Source of the DNA: Deltaproteobacteria bacterium | GTDB lineage: Bacteria; Desulfobacterota; Binatia; Binatales; Binataceae | Assembly (NCBI GenBank): GCA_021817345.1 | Contig: JAKAVC010000013.1 | Coordinates: 1-54,802 of the forward strand | DNA length: 54,802 nt | Reading direction: 5' to 3' | In this document: in pieces, positions 16,723-26,079 of the stretch | Numbering within the stretch: position 1 is the first letter of the stretch | Layout of the letters: each line of letters opens with the position of its first letter | Notes under the pieces: model-generated | Told to the model about the DNA's origin: nothing | The model's input: only the letters and a program-made list of their open reading frames with translations | The model's database searches: none | Position numbers and translations under genes: made by a program

Positions 16723-18054
16723 CTAATCCACGACGGCGGCGGAAAGTTCCTCCAGTTTCAGGCCGCGCGTCTCGGGCGCGAACATCATCACCAGCGCCGC
16801 GCCGATAACCGGCCCCGCGCTGACGGCCGCGACCGCGTTTCCAAGCCCGCCGAGCGTATGCGACAACATCCCGATCGTGAACGGCGTCAGCAGCGCCGCT
16901 ATCTGGCCGAGAAGCTGCACCGTCATGCTGTACGAAGTCGCGCGAATCTCGGTCGGAAAAAGCTCCGCCGAATAGGTCGCGGTCGCGGTGCGCGCGCCCT
17001 GGAACGCGAACACGGTCACGACCATCGAAAGCAGCATCGCGCGATGGCTCCCGGTCTGGAACAGCGCGAGCATCGCGACCGCCCCCACCACGTAGGTAAA
17101 CGAGGTCGTGAGCTTGCGCCCGACCCGGTCGAGCATCCATCCGGCCGCCAGATGACCGAGCGTTCCGACCAGGTAGGCGAGCACGATGGCGTGTCCGACC
17201 TCGGTCGAGGTCCAATGATGGTCGCGCTTGGCGTAGAGGCTGAAAAACGTCACCGCTGGAGCGCCGACCAGACCCACGCTGTTCCAGAGCAGCGCGACCA
17301 GCAGCAGTCGCCCGCGATATGGGCCGCGAAGCGGCCTTATCGCCTGCCTGAGCGCGGAGAGCATCGGGCGCGGCGCGAGTTGCGGGTTCTTCATCCGCTC
17401 TTCGGCAAGCGCGGCGAAGCGGCGGGTCTCGCGCAGATTGCGCCGCAGGAACGCGACCAGCAGGAGCGGGGCGATTCCGAGCAGGTACATCCCGCGCCAT
17501 CCGAAGTGCGAGTCCGCTATCACGCCGTAAAGCCCGCCGCCCGCGATAACGCCAATCAGCCCGACCATGTTGAGCACGGCGACGCCGCGTCCGCGCGAGG
17601 AGTCGGGAAATTCCTCGCTTATCATGATCACCGCGACTGCGAACTCGGCGGAAAGGAAAATCTGCGCGCTCGCCTGGAAAATCGTGAAAGTGACGAGCCC
17701 GCGCGAGACCGCGGTCAGGAACGTGAACAGCGCGTACAAGAGGACTGTGGCCGCGACCACCGGCTTTCGCCCGACCCGGTCCGACATCACCACCACGAAA
17801 AACGCCAGCATCCCGCCGAATCTTACGATCGATGCCATCAAACCGACCGCCGCATCGTCCATATGAAACGTGCGCGCGATATCGGGAGTGCACAGGTGGA
17901 AGATCGTGACGTCGTAGCCCTCGAAGACCGTAACCGACATCAGCAGGCCGAGCATCACCCAGAGATAACGGTCCGGGCGCGCGGCGAACGCCTCGGCGGC
18001 GGGACGCGCGGCTTCGGGCGACGGCCGTGCCGCGGATGGATTGCGCTGGTCCAT
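16723..18054 (-). CDS. MFS transporter
   Basis: A twelve-helix major facilitator of 443 aa, similar in plan to the sugar/aromatic-acid proton symporters. The loop 2-3 motif is SDRVGRKPVVAA, its duplicate in the second half is DRVGRKLTTSF, and FEGYDVTIFHLCTPDIA in helix 1 resembles the GYD signature of the AAHS and metabolite:H+ symporter groups. A central cytoplasmic loop follows NLRETRRFAALAEER. The C-terminus FAPETRGLKLEEL is the conserved PETKG end. ATG 18054 is chosen because residues before the first helix are a short polar tail. It probably imports an organic acid. Confidence 0.93.
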   Translation of the reverse strand: MDQRNPSAARPSPEAARPAAEAFAARPDRYLWVMLGLLMSVTVFEGYDVTIFHLCTPDIARTFHMDDAAVGLMASIVRFGGMLAFFVVVMSDRVGRKPVVAATVLLYALFTFLTAVSRGLVTFTIFQASAQIFLSAEFAVAVIMISEEFPDSSRGRGVAVLNMVGLIGVIAGGGLYGVIADSHFGWRGMYLLGIAPLLLVAFLRRNLRETRRFAALAEERMKNPQLAPRPMLSALRQAIRPLRGPYRGRLLLVALLWNSVGLVGAPAVTFFSLYAKRDHHWTSTEVGHAIVLAYLVGTLGHLAAGWMLDRVGRKLTTSFTYVVGAVAMLALFQTGSHRAMLLSMVVTVFAFQGARTATATYSAELFPTEIRATSYSMTVQLLGQIAALLTPFTIGMLSHTLGGLGNAVAAVSAGPVIGAALVMMFAPETRGLKLEELSAAVVD

Positions 18055-18165
18055 TGGATACCGCAAGATACGAATTGCGACCAACCTCCCAAATCCCGGT
18101 GGCCCCGACAAGCCGCGTACCGGTTTGTGGCGGCGGCGCGGTGCGTGTTGAAGGAACATCCCGAG

Positions 18166-18948
18166 TTGCGGCGCCGTCATCGATGGGCTCGCGCGCTGGC
18201 AACGGCGCTTGCGCTCGCGGTCTTGGCGCTGGCAAGGCCCGCGTCGGCCCGCTCGGCTGAGGAATTGCTCCTCCATTTCCCGCCCGCCAGCTTCGAAATT
18301 CTCAACCCCAGTACCGGCCAGGCCATCGGCTATGGCAAATACACCGTCGAGCATGTCACGGCGGGTGCGATACTCAAGGGCGAAAGCCATTACCTGAATG
18401 GCGATTATGACGTCGAGGAAGACGAGATGGTGATTGCGCCGGGCCGGCCGGTGCCCGTGCTCGCCAGCTTTCGCCATACCTTCTATCGCAAGGACGGCTC
18501 TATCGAACGCGAAGGCCGCGCCGATATCCGCTCGGGCACCGGGTGGTGTGAGACGACCGAACACGGCAGGCAGAAGATCGAGAGCGCGAAGTTTCAATTC
18601 CCGTCCGACACTTACGCCGGCGCGAGCATCCTGATTCCCATCCAGGATTACCTGAAACATGGCGAAAGCTCCGCGCCGTTTCATCTCCACGTCTTCAACT
18701 GCGTGCCGGAGCCGAAGCTCTTGAAGATCGAGGCCGCATCGAGCGGGGAGACGCGGTGGTCTCACTGCCCGGGCGCGCTGGTGCGGGTCCGGATGACACC
18801 GGATTTCGGATTCTGGAACCTGTTCCTGCGCCCGTTCATCCCGAAGATAACCGCGTGGTTCGATCCGGCCGCGGGATGGGACTTCGTGGGTGGCGATTTG
18901 GAGCGCTACTACCGCGGCCCGAAGATCACGCTGGTCAAGACCCACTGA
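18166..18948 (+). CDS. Exported protein of unknown function
   Basis: A protein of about 260 aa with a signal peptide (RRRHRWARALATALALAVL, cleavage near PASA). The mature part is beta-rich, with FEILNPSTGQAIGYGKYTVEH, a DVEEDEMVIA segment and FHLHVFNCVPEPKLLKIEA. It has three Cys: one in GWCETTEHG and two in HVFNCVPEP and WSHCPGAL. I recognise no family with certainty. It resembles DUF3108-like or lipid-binding periplasmic proteins only in general form. The start is uncertain: TTG 18166 has AAGGAA nine bases upstream and gives a clean signal peptide, while GTG 18127 and 18145 are alternatives. It is divergent from the MFS gene. Confidence 0.72.
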   Translation: MRRRHRWARALATALALAVLALARPASARSAEELLLHFPPASFEILNPSTGQAIGYGKYTVEHVTAGAILKGESHYLNGDYDVEEDEMVIAPGRPVPVLASFRHTFYRKDGSIEREGRADIRSGTGWCETTEHGRQKIESAKFQFPSDTYAGASILIPIQDYLKHGESSAPFHLHVFNCVPEPKLLKIEAASSGETRWSHCPGALVRVRMTPDFGFWNLFLRPFIPKITAWFDPAAGWDFVGGDLERYYRGPKITLVKTH

Positions 18949-19272
18949 CGCGCCGCACGACTCGCGCAATCCACGTGTTGTGACAGGACAAGTTTCGACC
19001 CAGGTGAAAATGTGGGCCGCGCGGAAATGCTCGACTCGCCTGAAGTGATTTATCCGCTCCGGTAACCGAAGGCGTGCGTGAAACGCTCCAAGCCGAACCG
19101 CCCAAGACGCCGCTGTCGCGCGCCCCTGTGTCAGGCGCTATCGCGGCAAGGACAATCGCCTCAGGCGCCTTGAGGTCCATAAACACGCGCGCCTTCGAAG
19201 CGCTCGGCTCGAAGGCGGCGTTGGCGATGTATTTTTGCGCGCGGGAACGGCTCGGGCCGCGCCCGCGAAACT
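18949..19272. other. Gene-free stretch, nothing recognised
   Basis: 324 bases between the exported protein and the small Cys protein. Both strands have short GC-biased open frames (for example a plus-strand one from 19074), but none has an SD or a recognisable domain. I see no strong hairpin with a T-tract and no RNA fold. Confidence 0.3.
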
Positions 19273-19488
19273 TTAGAAGTGAGTCACTCCGTCGCCGTCC
19301 ACGTGGCGGACCGGCGAGGGTTTGGGCTTGACGTACTGGAAGGAAGTCTGGCACTGCGCGCAAGTTCCCTGCGGCTGGCTTCCGTTCTTGCGCACCAGCT
19401 TCACGTAGCGCACCGTCCCGTCGCTGCATACATGCCCGGCAACGGGGAAATCGTAGACCGTGCGGACGGCTCCCGATCGCTCTTCCAT
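19273..19488 (-). CDS. Small cysteine-containing protein, unknown
   Basis: A 71-aa protein (MEERSGAVRTVYDF…). C21 (GHVCSDGTVRYV) and the C43-x2-C46 pair (GTCAQC) with nearby His suggest a small metal-binding knuckle, but one ligand of a standard zinc ribbon is missing. AAGGAG lies 14 bases upstream of ATG 19488, a long spacing. The frame stays open to TTG 19554. It lies just downstream of the alpha-mannosidase on the same strand (about 110 bases). Confidence 0.5.
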   Translation of the reverse strand: MEERSGAVRTVYDFPVAGHVCSDGTVRYVKLVRKNGSQPQGTCAQCQTSFQYVKPKPSPVRHVDGDGVTHF

Positions 19489-19597
19489 TTCTGCGTCTAA
19501 TGCTCCTTCATTGGAAAGAAATTTTCCTTCTCGCGCGGGATTACATGAGAGCAAGGAGCCGCGCGCGAAGTAAAAGATAGCGCAAAGTTTTCATGGA

Positions 19598-22408
19598 TCA
19601 ATCTTTTTTCCGCGATGCGTGAAAATTTTTTCTCACACCGAGCTGGAACGTCGCGATCTCGAACGGGCGGAGCGTCATTTCTATCTCTCCGCCGCGCCGC
19701 CGGCGTAGCGTTTCGCGCCTGACGGGACGTCCCGCCAGGTCAACCGGCCGCCCGCGCGCGCCCTCAGCGAACTTGAGCCGCACGGTCTCCGTCCTGGGCG
19801 ACACGCTGTATAGGCGCAAAAGCCACGACCCCGGTTTCTTGAGCGGATACGCCGTCGAGAACATCACCCGCGGATTGTCGCATCGCGCAAGCCATAACCC
19901 ACCGTCCGACGGATGCACCGGACCGCTCGCGAACATCCGCGGCGCATACGCGTAGCTTGCCGCGCGGCCCATCAATGCCGCCTCAAGATAGCCGCCCACG
20001 TACGTTGTAACCGCGAACTCGAACCGGCGCACGCCCTGCTCCTGGGCGTCGGGCGTCTCCAGCTCCGGACCCGCGCCGCCGCTTCGCGAGGCAAGGTCCG
20101 AGCGCGACAGCCATCCAACGCATCGGAGCATCGTCAGCAGCAAGGTAGAGCCGCTCGCCTCGCGCCGCGCCTCGACCTCGTAGAGTCCGCGGCTCATTAT
20201 CGCGGCGGAAAGCGTCGCGCCTTCGACGGCGGTGACGGTGCGATGGGGCGCGGTGGGGCAGAATTCCTCGGTTCCGCGCGGCTCGACCGGCGTGAGTATC
20301 CGACTTACGACGCCGAAGGCCGTGTCCGACAACGCCTCGGTCACGACCGCGGGCGTGCGCAGCGCGGCGCGCATCCGATGGTCCCGCGCGCGATTGTCCA
20401 CGGTCGCGACAAAGTCGATCCGCTTGAGCCCGGGATAGAGCGTCGCGGTCAAATCCACGCCGACCATGACGGTGTTCCGCGAACGCGAGCGCCGGTCCTC
20501 GGAAAGCCCCTCCGGCAGCGAATAGGCGAGCGCAAGGGCGATTTGCTTTCGCGCCGGACCATCCTCCTCGACGCGCGCGGAGCATTGCGCCGGCTCGGAG
20601 ATTGGTGCGGCTCCCGCCACCGGGTCGTGGTTGTACTCGTCGCCGCGGTCGCCGTCGTCCTCGAAATAGAGTTCCAGCGTCTCGCCGGTTTCGATATCCG
20701 AGATGGCAAGGCCGCGTCCGGTCGCGGAAATCCGGTAGAACTCGTTTTCAATCGAATCGCTGGGCGCGGGATCGGCCGGCGCTGAGCGAACCGCGTCGGA
20801 ATCCTGGCGGGTCAGCCGGTAGAAGGAAAACCCGGTCGGAACCAAGTCGTCGGCGAGGAAGCTCACGGCGCATCGCGCGGCGCTCCGCGCCCGGATATGC
20901 ACCTCGGCCGAATCGGGCAGCGCCGAAAGCAGCTCGGCGCGCATCCGCTCGACGTCGAGCGAGCTGGTTGGCGTGCGGCTCAGGAACAACTCGAGTTGAT
21001 AGGAGCCGTCGCCGCGCTCGCGCAGGGCGTAATTTCGCACCGTCTGCCCCATTATCGACGGCGTGTTCAGGCCGGTGACGATCGCCTTCAGTTCCGCCGC
21101 CGCCATCGCGGCCTCGAAGGCATGCTCGGAGCGCCCGGCCTCGATTACCACGGGCATCCGCCGACCGTCCGCCGCGACCATCGCATGGCGCGCCTCGGGC
21201 TCGTCGATTTCAACGCGCCCACTCACCACCGCCTGACGGCCGAAGGTCGGGTTGAACACCGCGAGCACGGTCTCGGAGTTGCGCGCCGGCGAAAGCAGCG
21301 TCTCGGCCGCGCCGTGTTCGACCGTTTCGGCCATCATGGCGGCCTGGTCGAACCGGTAGCGCATGTCGCGATGCGCCTGGTCGACCGAGCATCCGCAAAT
21401 CGAGTCGTGCGGATGGTTCTGAAGCTCGGTCTTCCACGCGAGTTCGAGGTAATCCGAAAGGCCCTTGCCGCCGCCGCTTGCGACCGCCATCGCCGCAAGC
21501 GGTCCGGCGTACCGTTCGAGCGCGGCCGTGATCGCGAAGTCGCGCTGCTTTATCCAGGTGCGCGCCGAGGTGACGCCGGGCAGCAGATGCGCCCGAAGCG
21601 CGGAGCGAAGCTCGCCGCGATGGATCGGCAGCGCGTCGCGCGGAAGTTCCGAGACCCGCTCCACGTATCCCGCGAGGCTTCCGATCTCGAGCGCCGGCGC
21701 GCCAGAGTCGCCCCATTCGGCAATTCGCTCGCGAAGGCGCGGATCGGGCTCGGCGTGGTCGGTCCCGTTCATCACCAGGATTGGCGAGCCGGCGGCGAAG
21801 TCGCGCTCGCGCTCGGCGATTTGGAGCACCTTGCGCCGGAAATCCTCCGCCGAGCCGAGCGGAAGGTTCGCCCCGTTCGAGTAACCGTTCGGCAGATACA
21901 CAGTGAGCAGCCGCGTGCCGTCGAGCGCCTCCCAGAGAAAGCGATTCCTGTTCACGTCGGCACCCACGCCGCGCCACAGCACTGCGGCCTTGAATCCGAA
22001 CCCGGCCAGGATTTGCGCCATCTGCGCCGTATGGCCGAACTGGTCGGGCAGGTAGCCGAGTTGAAGCGGGGCGCCGAAGCGCCGCGCCACGTCCCGCCCT
22101 GTCTCAAGGTTGCGGATAAGCGACTCGCCGCTCACCAGGAAGCTGTCCGCCAGCACGTACCACGGCCCGATCGCGATCTTGCCTTTTTTGACGAGCGCCG
22201 CGAGCTGGCGCGCGTTATACGGCCGCACCTCGAGGTAATCTTCGAGGACGATCGTCTGGCCGTCGAAGTGGAAATGCGGGAGCGCGCCCGACTCGACCTC
22301 GGGCAGCATCCGGTCCGCCATCGCGACCAGCCGCGCCCGCATCCGCTGGAACGGCTGATACCACTCGCGATCCCAGTGGGTATGAACGACGAAGTAGAGC
22401 CGCTCCAT
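19598..22408 (-). CDS. Alpha-mannosidase, glycoside hydrolase family 38
   Basis: A retaining exo-mannosidase of about 936 aa. The zinc-binding HTHWDREWY motif holds H11 and D13. The nucleophile is D121 in GYLPDQFGHTAQM, and the C-terminal zinc His lies in NHPHDSICGCSVDQAH near residue 333. A central helical domain and a large beta-sandwich C-terminal region follow, as in bacterial GH38 enzymes. No signal peptide is seen, so it is probably cytoplasmic. ATG 22408 is used; GTG 22420 is four codons upstream and neither has a clear SD. The start lies 17 bases after the stop of the MaoC gene, implying co-transcription, although no sugar-uptake gene is next to it. Confidence 0.93.
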   Translation of the reverse strand: MERLYFVVHTHWDREWYQPFQRMRARLVAMADRMLPEVESGALPHFHFDGQTIVLEDYLEVRPYNARQLAALVKKGKIAIGPWYVLADSFLVSGESLIRNLETGRDVARRFGAPLQLGYLPDQFGHTAQMAQILAGFGFKAAVLWRGVGADVNRNRFLWEALDGTRLLTVYLPNGYSNGANLPLGSAEDFRRKVLQIAERERDFAAGSPILVMNGTDHAEPDPRLRERIAEWGDSGAPALEIGSLAGYVERVSELPRDALPIHRGELRSALRAHLLPGVTSARTWIKQRDFAITAALERYAGPLAAMAVASGGGKGLSDYLELAWKTELQNHPHDSICGCSVDQAHRDMRYRFDQAAMMAETVEHGAAETLLSPARNSETVLAVFNPTFGRQAVVSGRVEIDEPEARHAMVAADGRRMPVVIEAGRSEHAFEAAMAAAELKAIVTGLNTPSIMGQTVRNYALRERGDGSYQLELFLSRTPTSSLDVERMRAELLSALPDSAEVHIRARSAARCAVSFLADDLVPTGFSFYRLTRQDSDAVRSAPADPAPSDSIENEFYRISATGRGLAISDIETGETLELYFEDDGDRGDEYNHDPVAGAAPISEPAQCSARVEEDGPARKQIALALAYSLPEGLSEDRRSRSRNTVMVGVDLTATLYPGLKRIDFVATVDNRARDHRMRAALRTPAVVTEALSDTAFGVVSRILTPVEPRGTEEFCPTAPHRTVTAVEGATLSAAIMSRGLYEVEARREASGSTLLLTMLRCVGWLSRSDLASRSGGAGPELETPDAQEQGVRRFEFAVTTYVGGYLEAALMGRAASYAYAPRMFASGPVHPSDGGLWLARCDNPRVMFSTAYPLKKPGSWLLRLYSVSPRTETVRLKFAEGARGRPVDLAGRPVRRETLRRRRGGEIEMTLRPFEIATFQLGVRKNFHASRKKD

Positions 22409-22425
22409 GGCGTGCGGCACGTGCG

Positions 22426-22878
22426 CTAGCCGTCGGACGGGCGGCGCGGGACGAGGATCTTCCGGCGCAGCATCAGGACGGTTTCGTCATTCTGGTTGAA
22501 GCCCCGGGTTTCCACGTAAACGATGCCCCGGTCGGGCTTGCTGCGCGACGGCGTGACCTCCAGCACCCGGCTCTCCGCGTAAAGCGTGTCACCCGCGAAG
22601 GTCGGCGCCGTATGCCGCGCGGATTCGTACTCGAGATTCGCGATCGCGCTCTCGCTCACGTCCTTGACGCTCATCCCCACGACCGTCGAAAGCACCAGCA
22701 GCCCGTTGACAAGGCATCGCCCGTGCTGGCTTTTCGCGGCGTAAGCGGCGTCGAAGTGAAGCGGGTTCGTGTTCATCGTCATCAGCGTGAACCAGGTATT
22801 GTCGAACTCGGTGATAGTGCGGCCGGGCCAATGCTTGAAGACCTGGCCGGGTGAGAAATCCTCGAGGTATCGCGTCAT
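22426..22878 (-). CDS. MaoC family dehydratase (hot-dog fold)
   Basis: A 150-aa single hot-dog protein of the R-specific enoyl-CoA hydratase/MaoC group, acting on acyl-CoA thioesters. It begins MTRYLEDFSPGQVFKHWPGR, has the ITEFDNTWFTLMTMNTNPLHFD helix-strand with the N-P-x-H hydratase element, and VNGLLVLSTVVGMSV as the hot-dog helix. The frame is open upstream to 23145, overlapping the divergent carboxylase gene, so ATG 22878 with GAGGA eleven bases upstream is preferred. Members of this subgroup occur in mesaconyl/methylfumaryl-CoA and fatty-acid pathways. It pairs with the divergent biotin carboxylase pair in acyl-CoA metabolism, and leads into the GH38 gene. Confidence 0.9.
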   Translation of the reverse strand: MTRYLEDFSPGQVFKHWPGRTITEFDNTWFTLMTMNTNPLHFDAAYAAKSQHGRCLVNGLLVLSTVVGMSVKDVSESAIANLEYESARHTAPTFAGDTLYAESRVLEVTPSRSKPDRGIVYVETRGFNQNDETVLMLRRKILVPRRPSDG

Positions 22879-22984
22879 CGGCTGAAACGTCCTCTGGCCC
22901 GAATAGTCAAACGCCAGCCTTCTTGCAATCGAAGGTGGCCGCTTGATTGAGGGCGCCGCCGCTTGTGCTAGGCTCGGCGGTGGA

Positions 22985-24504
<1,520 letters not shown>

Positions 24505-24508
<4 letters not shown>

Positions 24509-25032
24509 AACTCAGGCGAGTCGGAGACGGCGGCGAGTTCGAAGTCGATATCCTCGCGACCGAGGGCTCGACGGTCCACGCCCGCGTTGACGGAATCGAT
24601 TTTTCGGTTTCCTTCGAGCGAATCGGCGACAACGCCGCGATAGTCACGGTGAACGGCCGGCGCTACCGGGTCTTCGGCGCGGCGCTGCGCGATCGAATAC
24701 TCGTCACCGCGGGCCCGATGGGGTTTGAGTTCGCGCGGGTCGAGGAAGGACGCTCGCAGTCGGCCAAGGGCCTCGCCACGCCGGAGCTATGCGCTCCGAT
24801 GCCCGGCAAGGTGCTCCGAATCCTTGTGAAGGAGGGCGACGAAGTCGAAGCGGGCGCGGGACTGCTCGTGCTGGAAGCGATGAAGATGGAGACGACGCTT
24901 TACGCGGAGACGCCGGCGCGCGTGAACCGCGTGCTGGTCGAAGAGGGGCAGATGGTCGATCACGGCGCGGTGATGATCGAGCTCAGTCCCGCCCACGCTC
25001 CATCGCATTCCGAATCCGGCCCTCCAGGGTAG
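24505..25032 (+). CDS. Biotin carboxyl carrier subunit (split MCC/PCC-type alpha C-terminus)
   Basis: A 175-aa protein. Residues 1-80 look like the BT (BC-CT interaction) beta-barrel of methylcrotonyl/propionyl-CoA carboxylase alpha subunits. Residues about 94-165 are a biotinyl domain with the biotinylated K127 in EAMKMET and APMPGKV ahead of it. Together with the upstream gene it makes one normal alpha subunit of about 660 aa divided at the BC/BT boundary. The ATG lies inside the TGA of the BC gene (ATGA), so translation is coupled. The last 50 bases overlap a convergent small gene. Confidence 0.93.
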
Positions 25033-25216
25033 CGAGCCAATTGTCGAAGTCGGCGTTTTGATCGACGACGATTTCGAGCTTGCCGTCCTTGCGAACGGTT
25101 ACGCGTCCGGGGCTTTCGGGGCGAAGCGGAATCACCACCGCTTCGCGCGAGATGCCCATCGGCTCGATCACCTCGAAAATCCGCTCGATTTCCTTAAGCC
25201 CAACGGCCTTGATCAC
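24983..25216 (-). CDS. Small hypothetical protein convergent with the biotin carrier gene
   Basis: A 77-aa ORF starting at GTG 25216 with GAGGAG nine bases upstream (MIKAVGLKEIERIFEVIE…). The middle (GRVTVRKDGKLEIVVDQNADFDNWLATLEGRI) has a plausible beta-alpha pattern. No family is recognised. Its 3' end overlaps the biotin carrier gene tail-to-tail by 50 bases. The SD and amino-acid composition argue it is real, but this is moderate evidence. Confidence 0.5.
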   Translation of the reverse strand: MIKAVGLKEIERIFEVIEPMGISREAVVIPLRPESPGRVTVRKDGKLEIVVDQNADFDNWLATLEGRIRNAMERGRD

Positions 25217-25297
25217 CTGCCCAATCTCCTCAGCCTTTCTTGTCCTCGCCGGCTTCGCCGGGATGCGCCGCGTCGCACGACGCTCGCCTTTCTTCCT

Positions 25298-25324
25298 GCC
25301 CTCGCCCGATTGCCGGGCGAGGGC
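25298..25324. repeat. Perfect hairpin upstream of the cold-shock gene
   Basis: GCCCTCGCCCG, loop ATTGC, CGGGCGAGGGC: eleven perfect pairs, no T-tract. It lies 94 bases before the cold-shock protein start, so it may be in that leader, or be a dispersed palindrome like the one at 3507-3532. Confidence 0.45.
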
Positions 25325-25417
25325 GCACATCGACCCCTTTTACATAGGGCTCGCGGCGCATAACCTCAACATCAAGGGAACTTCCGCGCACGCGCAGAGC
25401 AGGGGAGGAGGAAACCT

Positions 25418-25621
25418 GTGTTTGGCACGATCAAGAAGGTAATCAAGGACAAGGGTTTCGGCTTCATCGAGCCCGACGACGGCGGCGACGAGGTCTTCTT
25501 CCATCGCTCGCGGCTCTCGCCGAAGGTCTATTTCGAGGATTTGCGCGAAGGCACTGAGGTGCAATTCGAAGTGCGCCCGGGTGAGAAAGGCCGCCAGGCC
25601 TTCAATGTCCGCTTGCGATAG
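25418..25621 (+). CDS. Cold-shock domain protein
   Basis: A 67-aa single-stranded nucleic-acid-binding protein of the CspA fold. RNP1 is KGFGFI (12-17) and RNP2 is VFFHRS (26-31), with the GTIKKV first strand and EVQFEV near the end. Acts as an RNA chaperone in the cytoplasm. Start is GTG 25418 with GGAGGAGG six bases upstream. It is monocistronic. The domain is slightly divergent: the loop after RNP2 (RLSPKVYFEDLREGTEV) is longer than in CspA, as in the plant-type and environmental CSD proteins. Confidence 0.92.
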   Translation: MFGTIKKVIKDKGFGFIEPDDGGDEVFFHRSRLSPKVYFEDLREGTEVQFEVRPGEKGRQAFNVRLR

Positions 25622-25657
25622 CCGCCGCGCCCGCTCATTGCGCGGTTATCGGCATGC

Positions 25658-26041
25658 TTAGCGCGCCGCTGGCGCGAGGGGGGCAACGTGATTACCGTGG
25701 CCGGATAGCGACTCTCGGGAAGAGTTGGCCCGGGAGATTTCCTCGACCACCTCGACCTGTTCGATAGTGCTGAGTTCGCGGCCTCCCCAATCCTTCGGCA
25801 TCAGGAGCCGGAACATGCCGGCGCCACGAAGCCGCGCGACGACTTCTTCGGGAAGCCGGCGCGTCTCGTCGATCTCGGCGGCTTTCTCCTCGGGTGACCG
25901 CGCAAGGCGTCCGCGTTGGCAAAAATCTCGGACGCGGCCGGAGGCCTCGCGAGAGCTGGCGCTCTCCAGCAACGTATCGTCAGGCAATTTCCAAAGCTGA
26001 AAACCTTGGGCCACGTCGGGCGTCGCGCTTGATGCGGCCAT
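25658..26041 (-). pseudogene. Truncated acyl-CoA dehydrogenase N-terminus
   Basis: The ORF of 127 codons matches only the N-terminal helical domain of the acyl-CoA dehydrogenase / flavin-dependent hydroxylase superfamily: EIDETRRLPEEVVARLRGAG, MFRLLMPKDWGGRELS and VEVVEEISRANSS. Similarity stops abruptly there, where the family continues with a short helix, the middle beta-domain and the C-terminal helices (about 270 residues missing), and the frame ends after about 20 unrelated residues. The 5' end is intact and divergent from the CocE gene. A 3' deletion is the simplest reading. Confidence 0.72.
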
Positions 26042-26079
26042 GCGATGCGGACTACAAGCGAACCGGGGAGATGCCTGCC

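Noticed and set aside
16684..18165. Plus-strand open frame ahead of the exported protein
   Set aside because: It is antisense to the MFS transporter and has no domain; only the part after 18166 with the signal peptide is credible.
15797..18235. An 812-codon minus-strand frame across the LLM, CDP-alcohol transferase and MFS genes
   Set aside because: It crosses two real genes in another frame and has the Arg/Ala-rich composition of a shadow frame.
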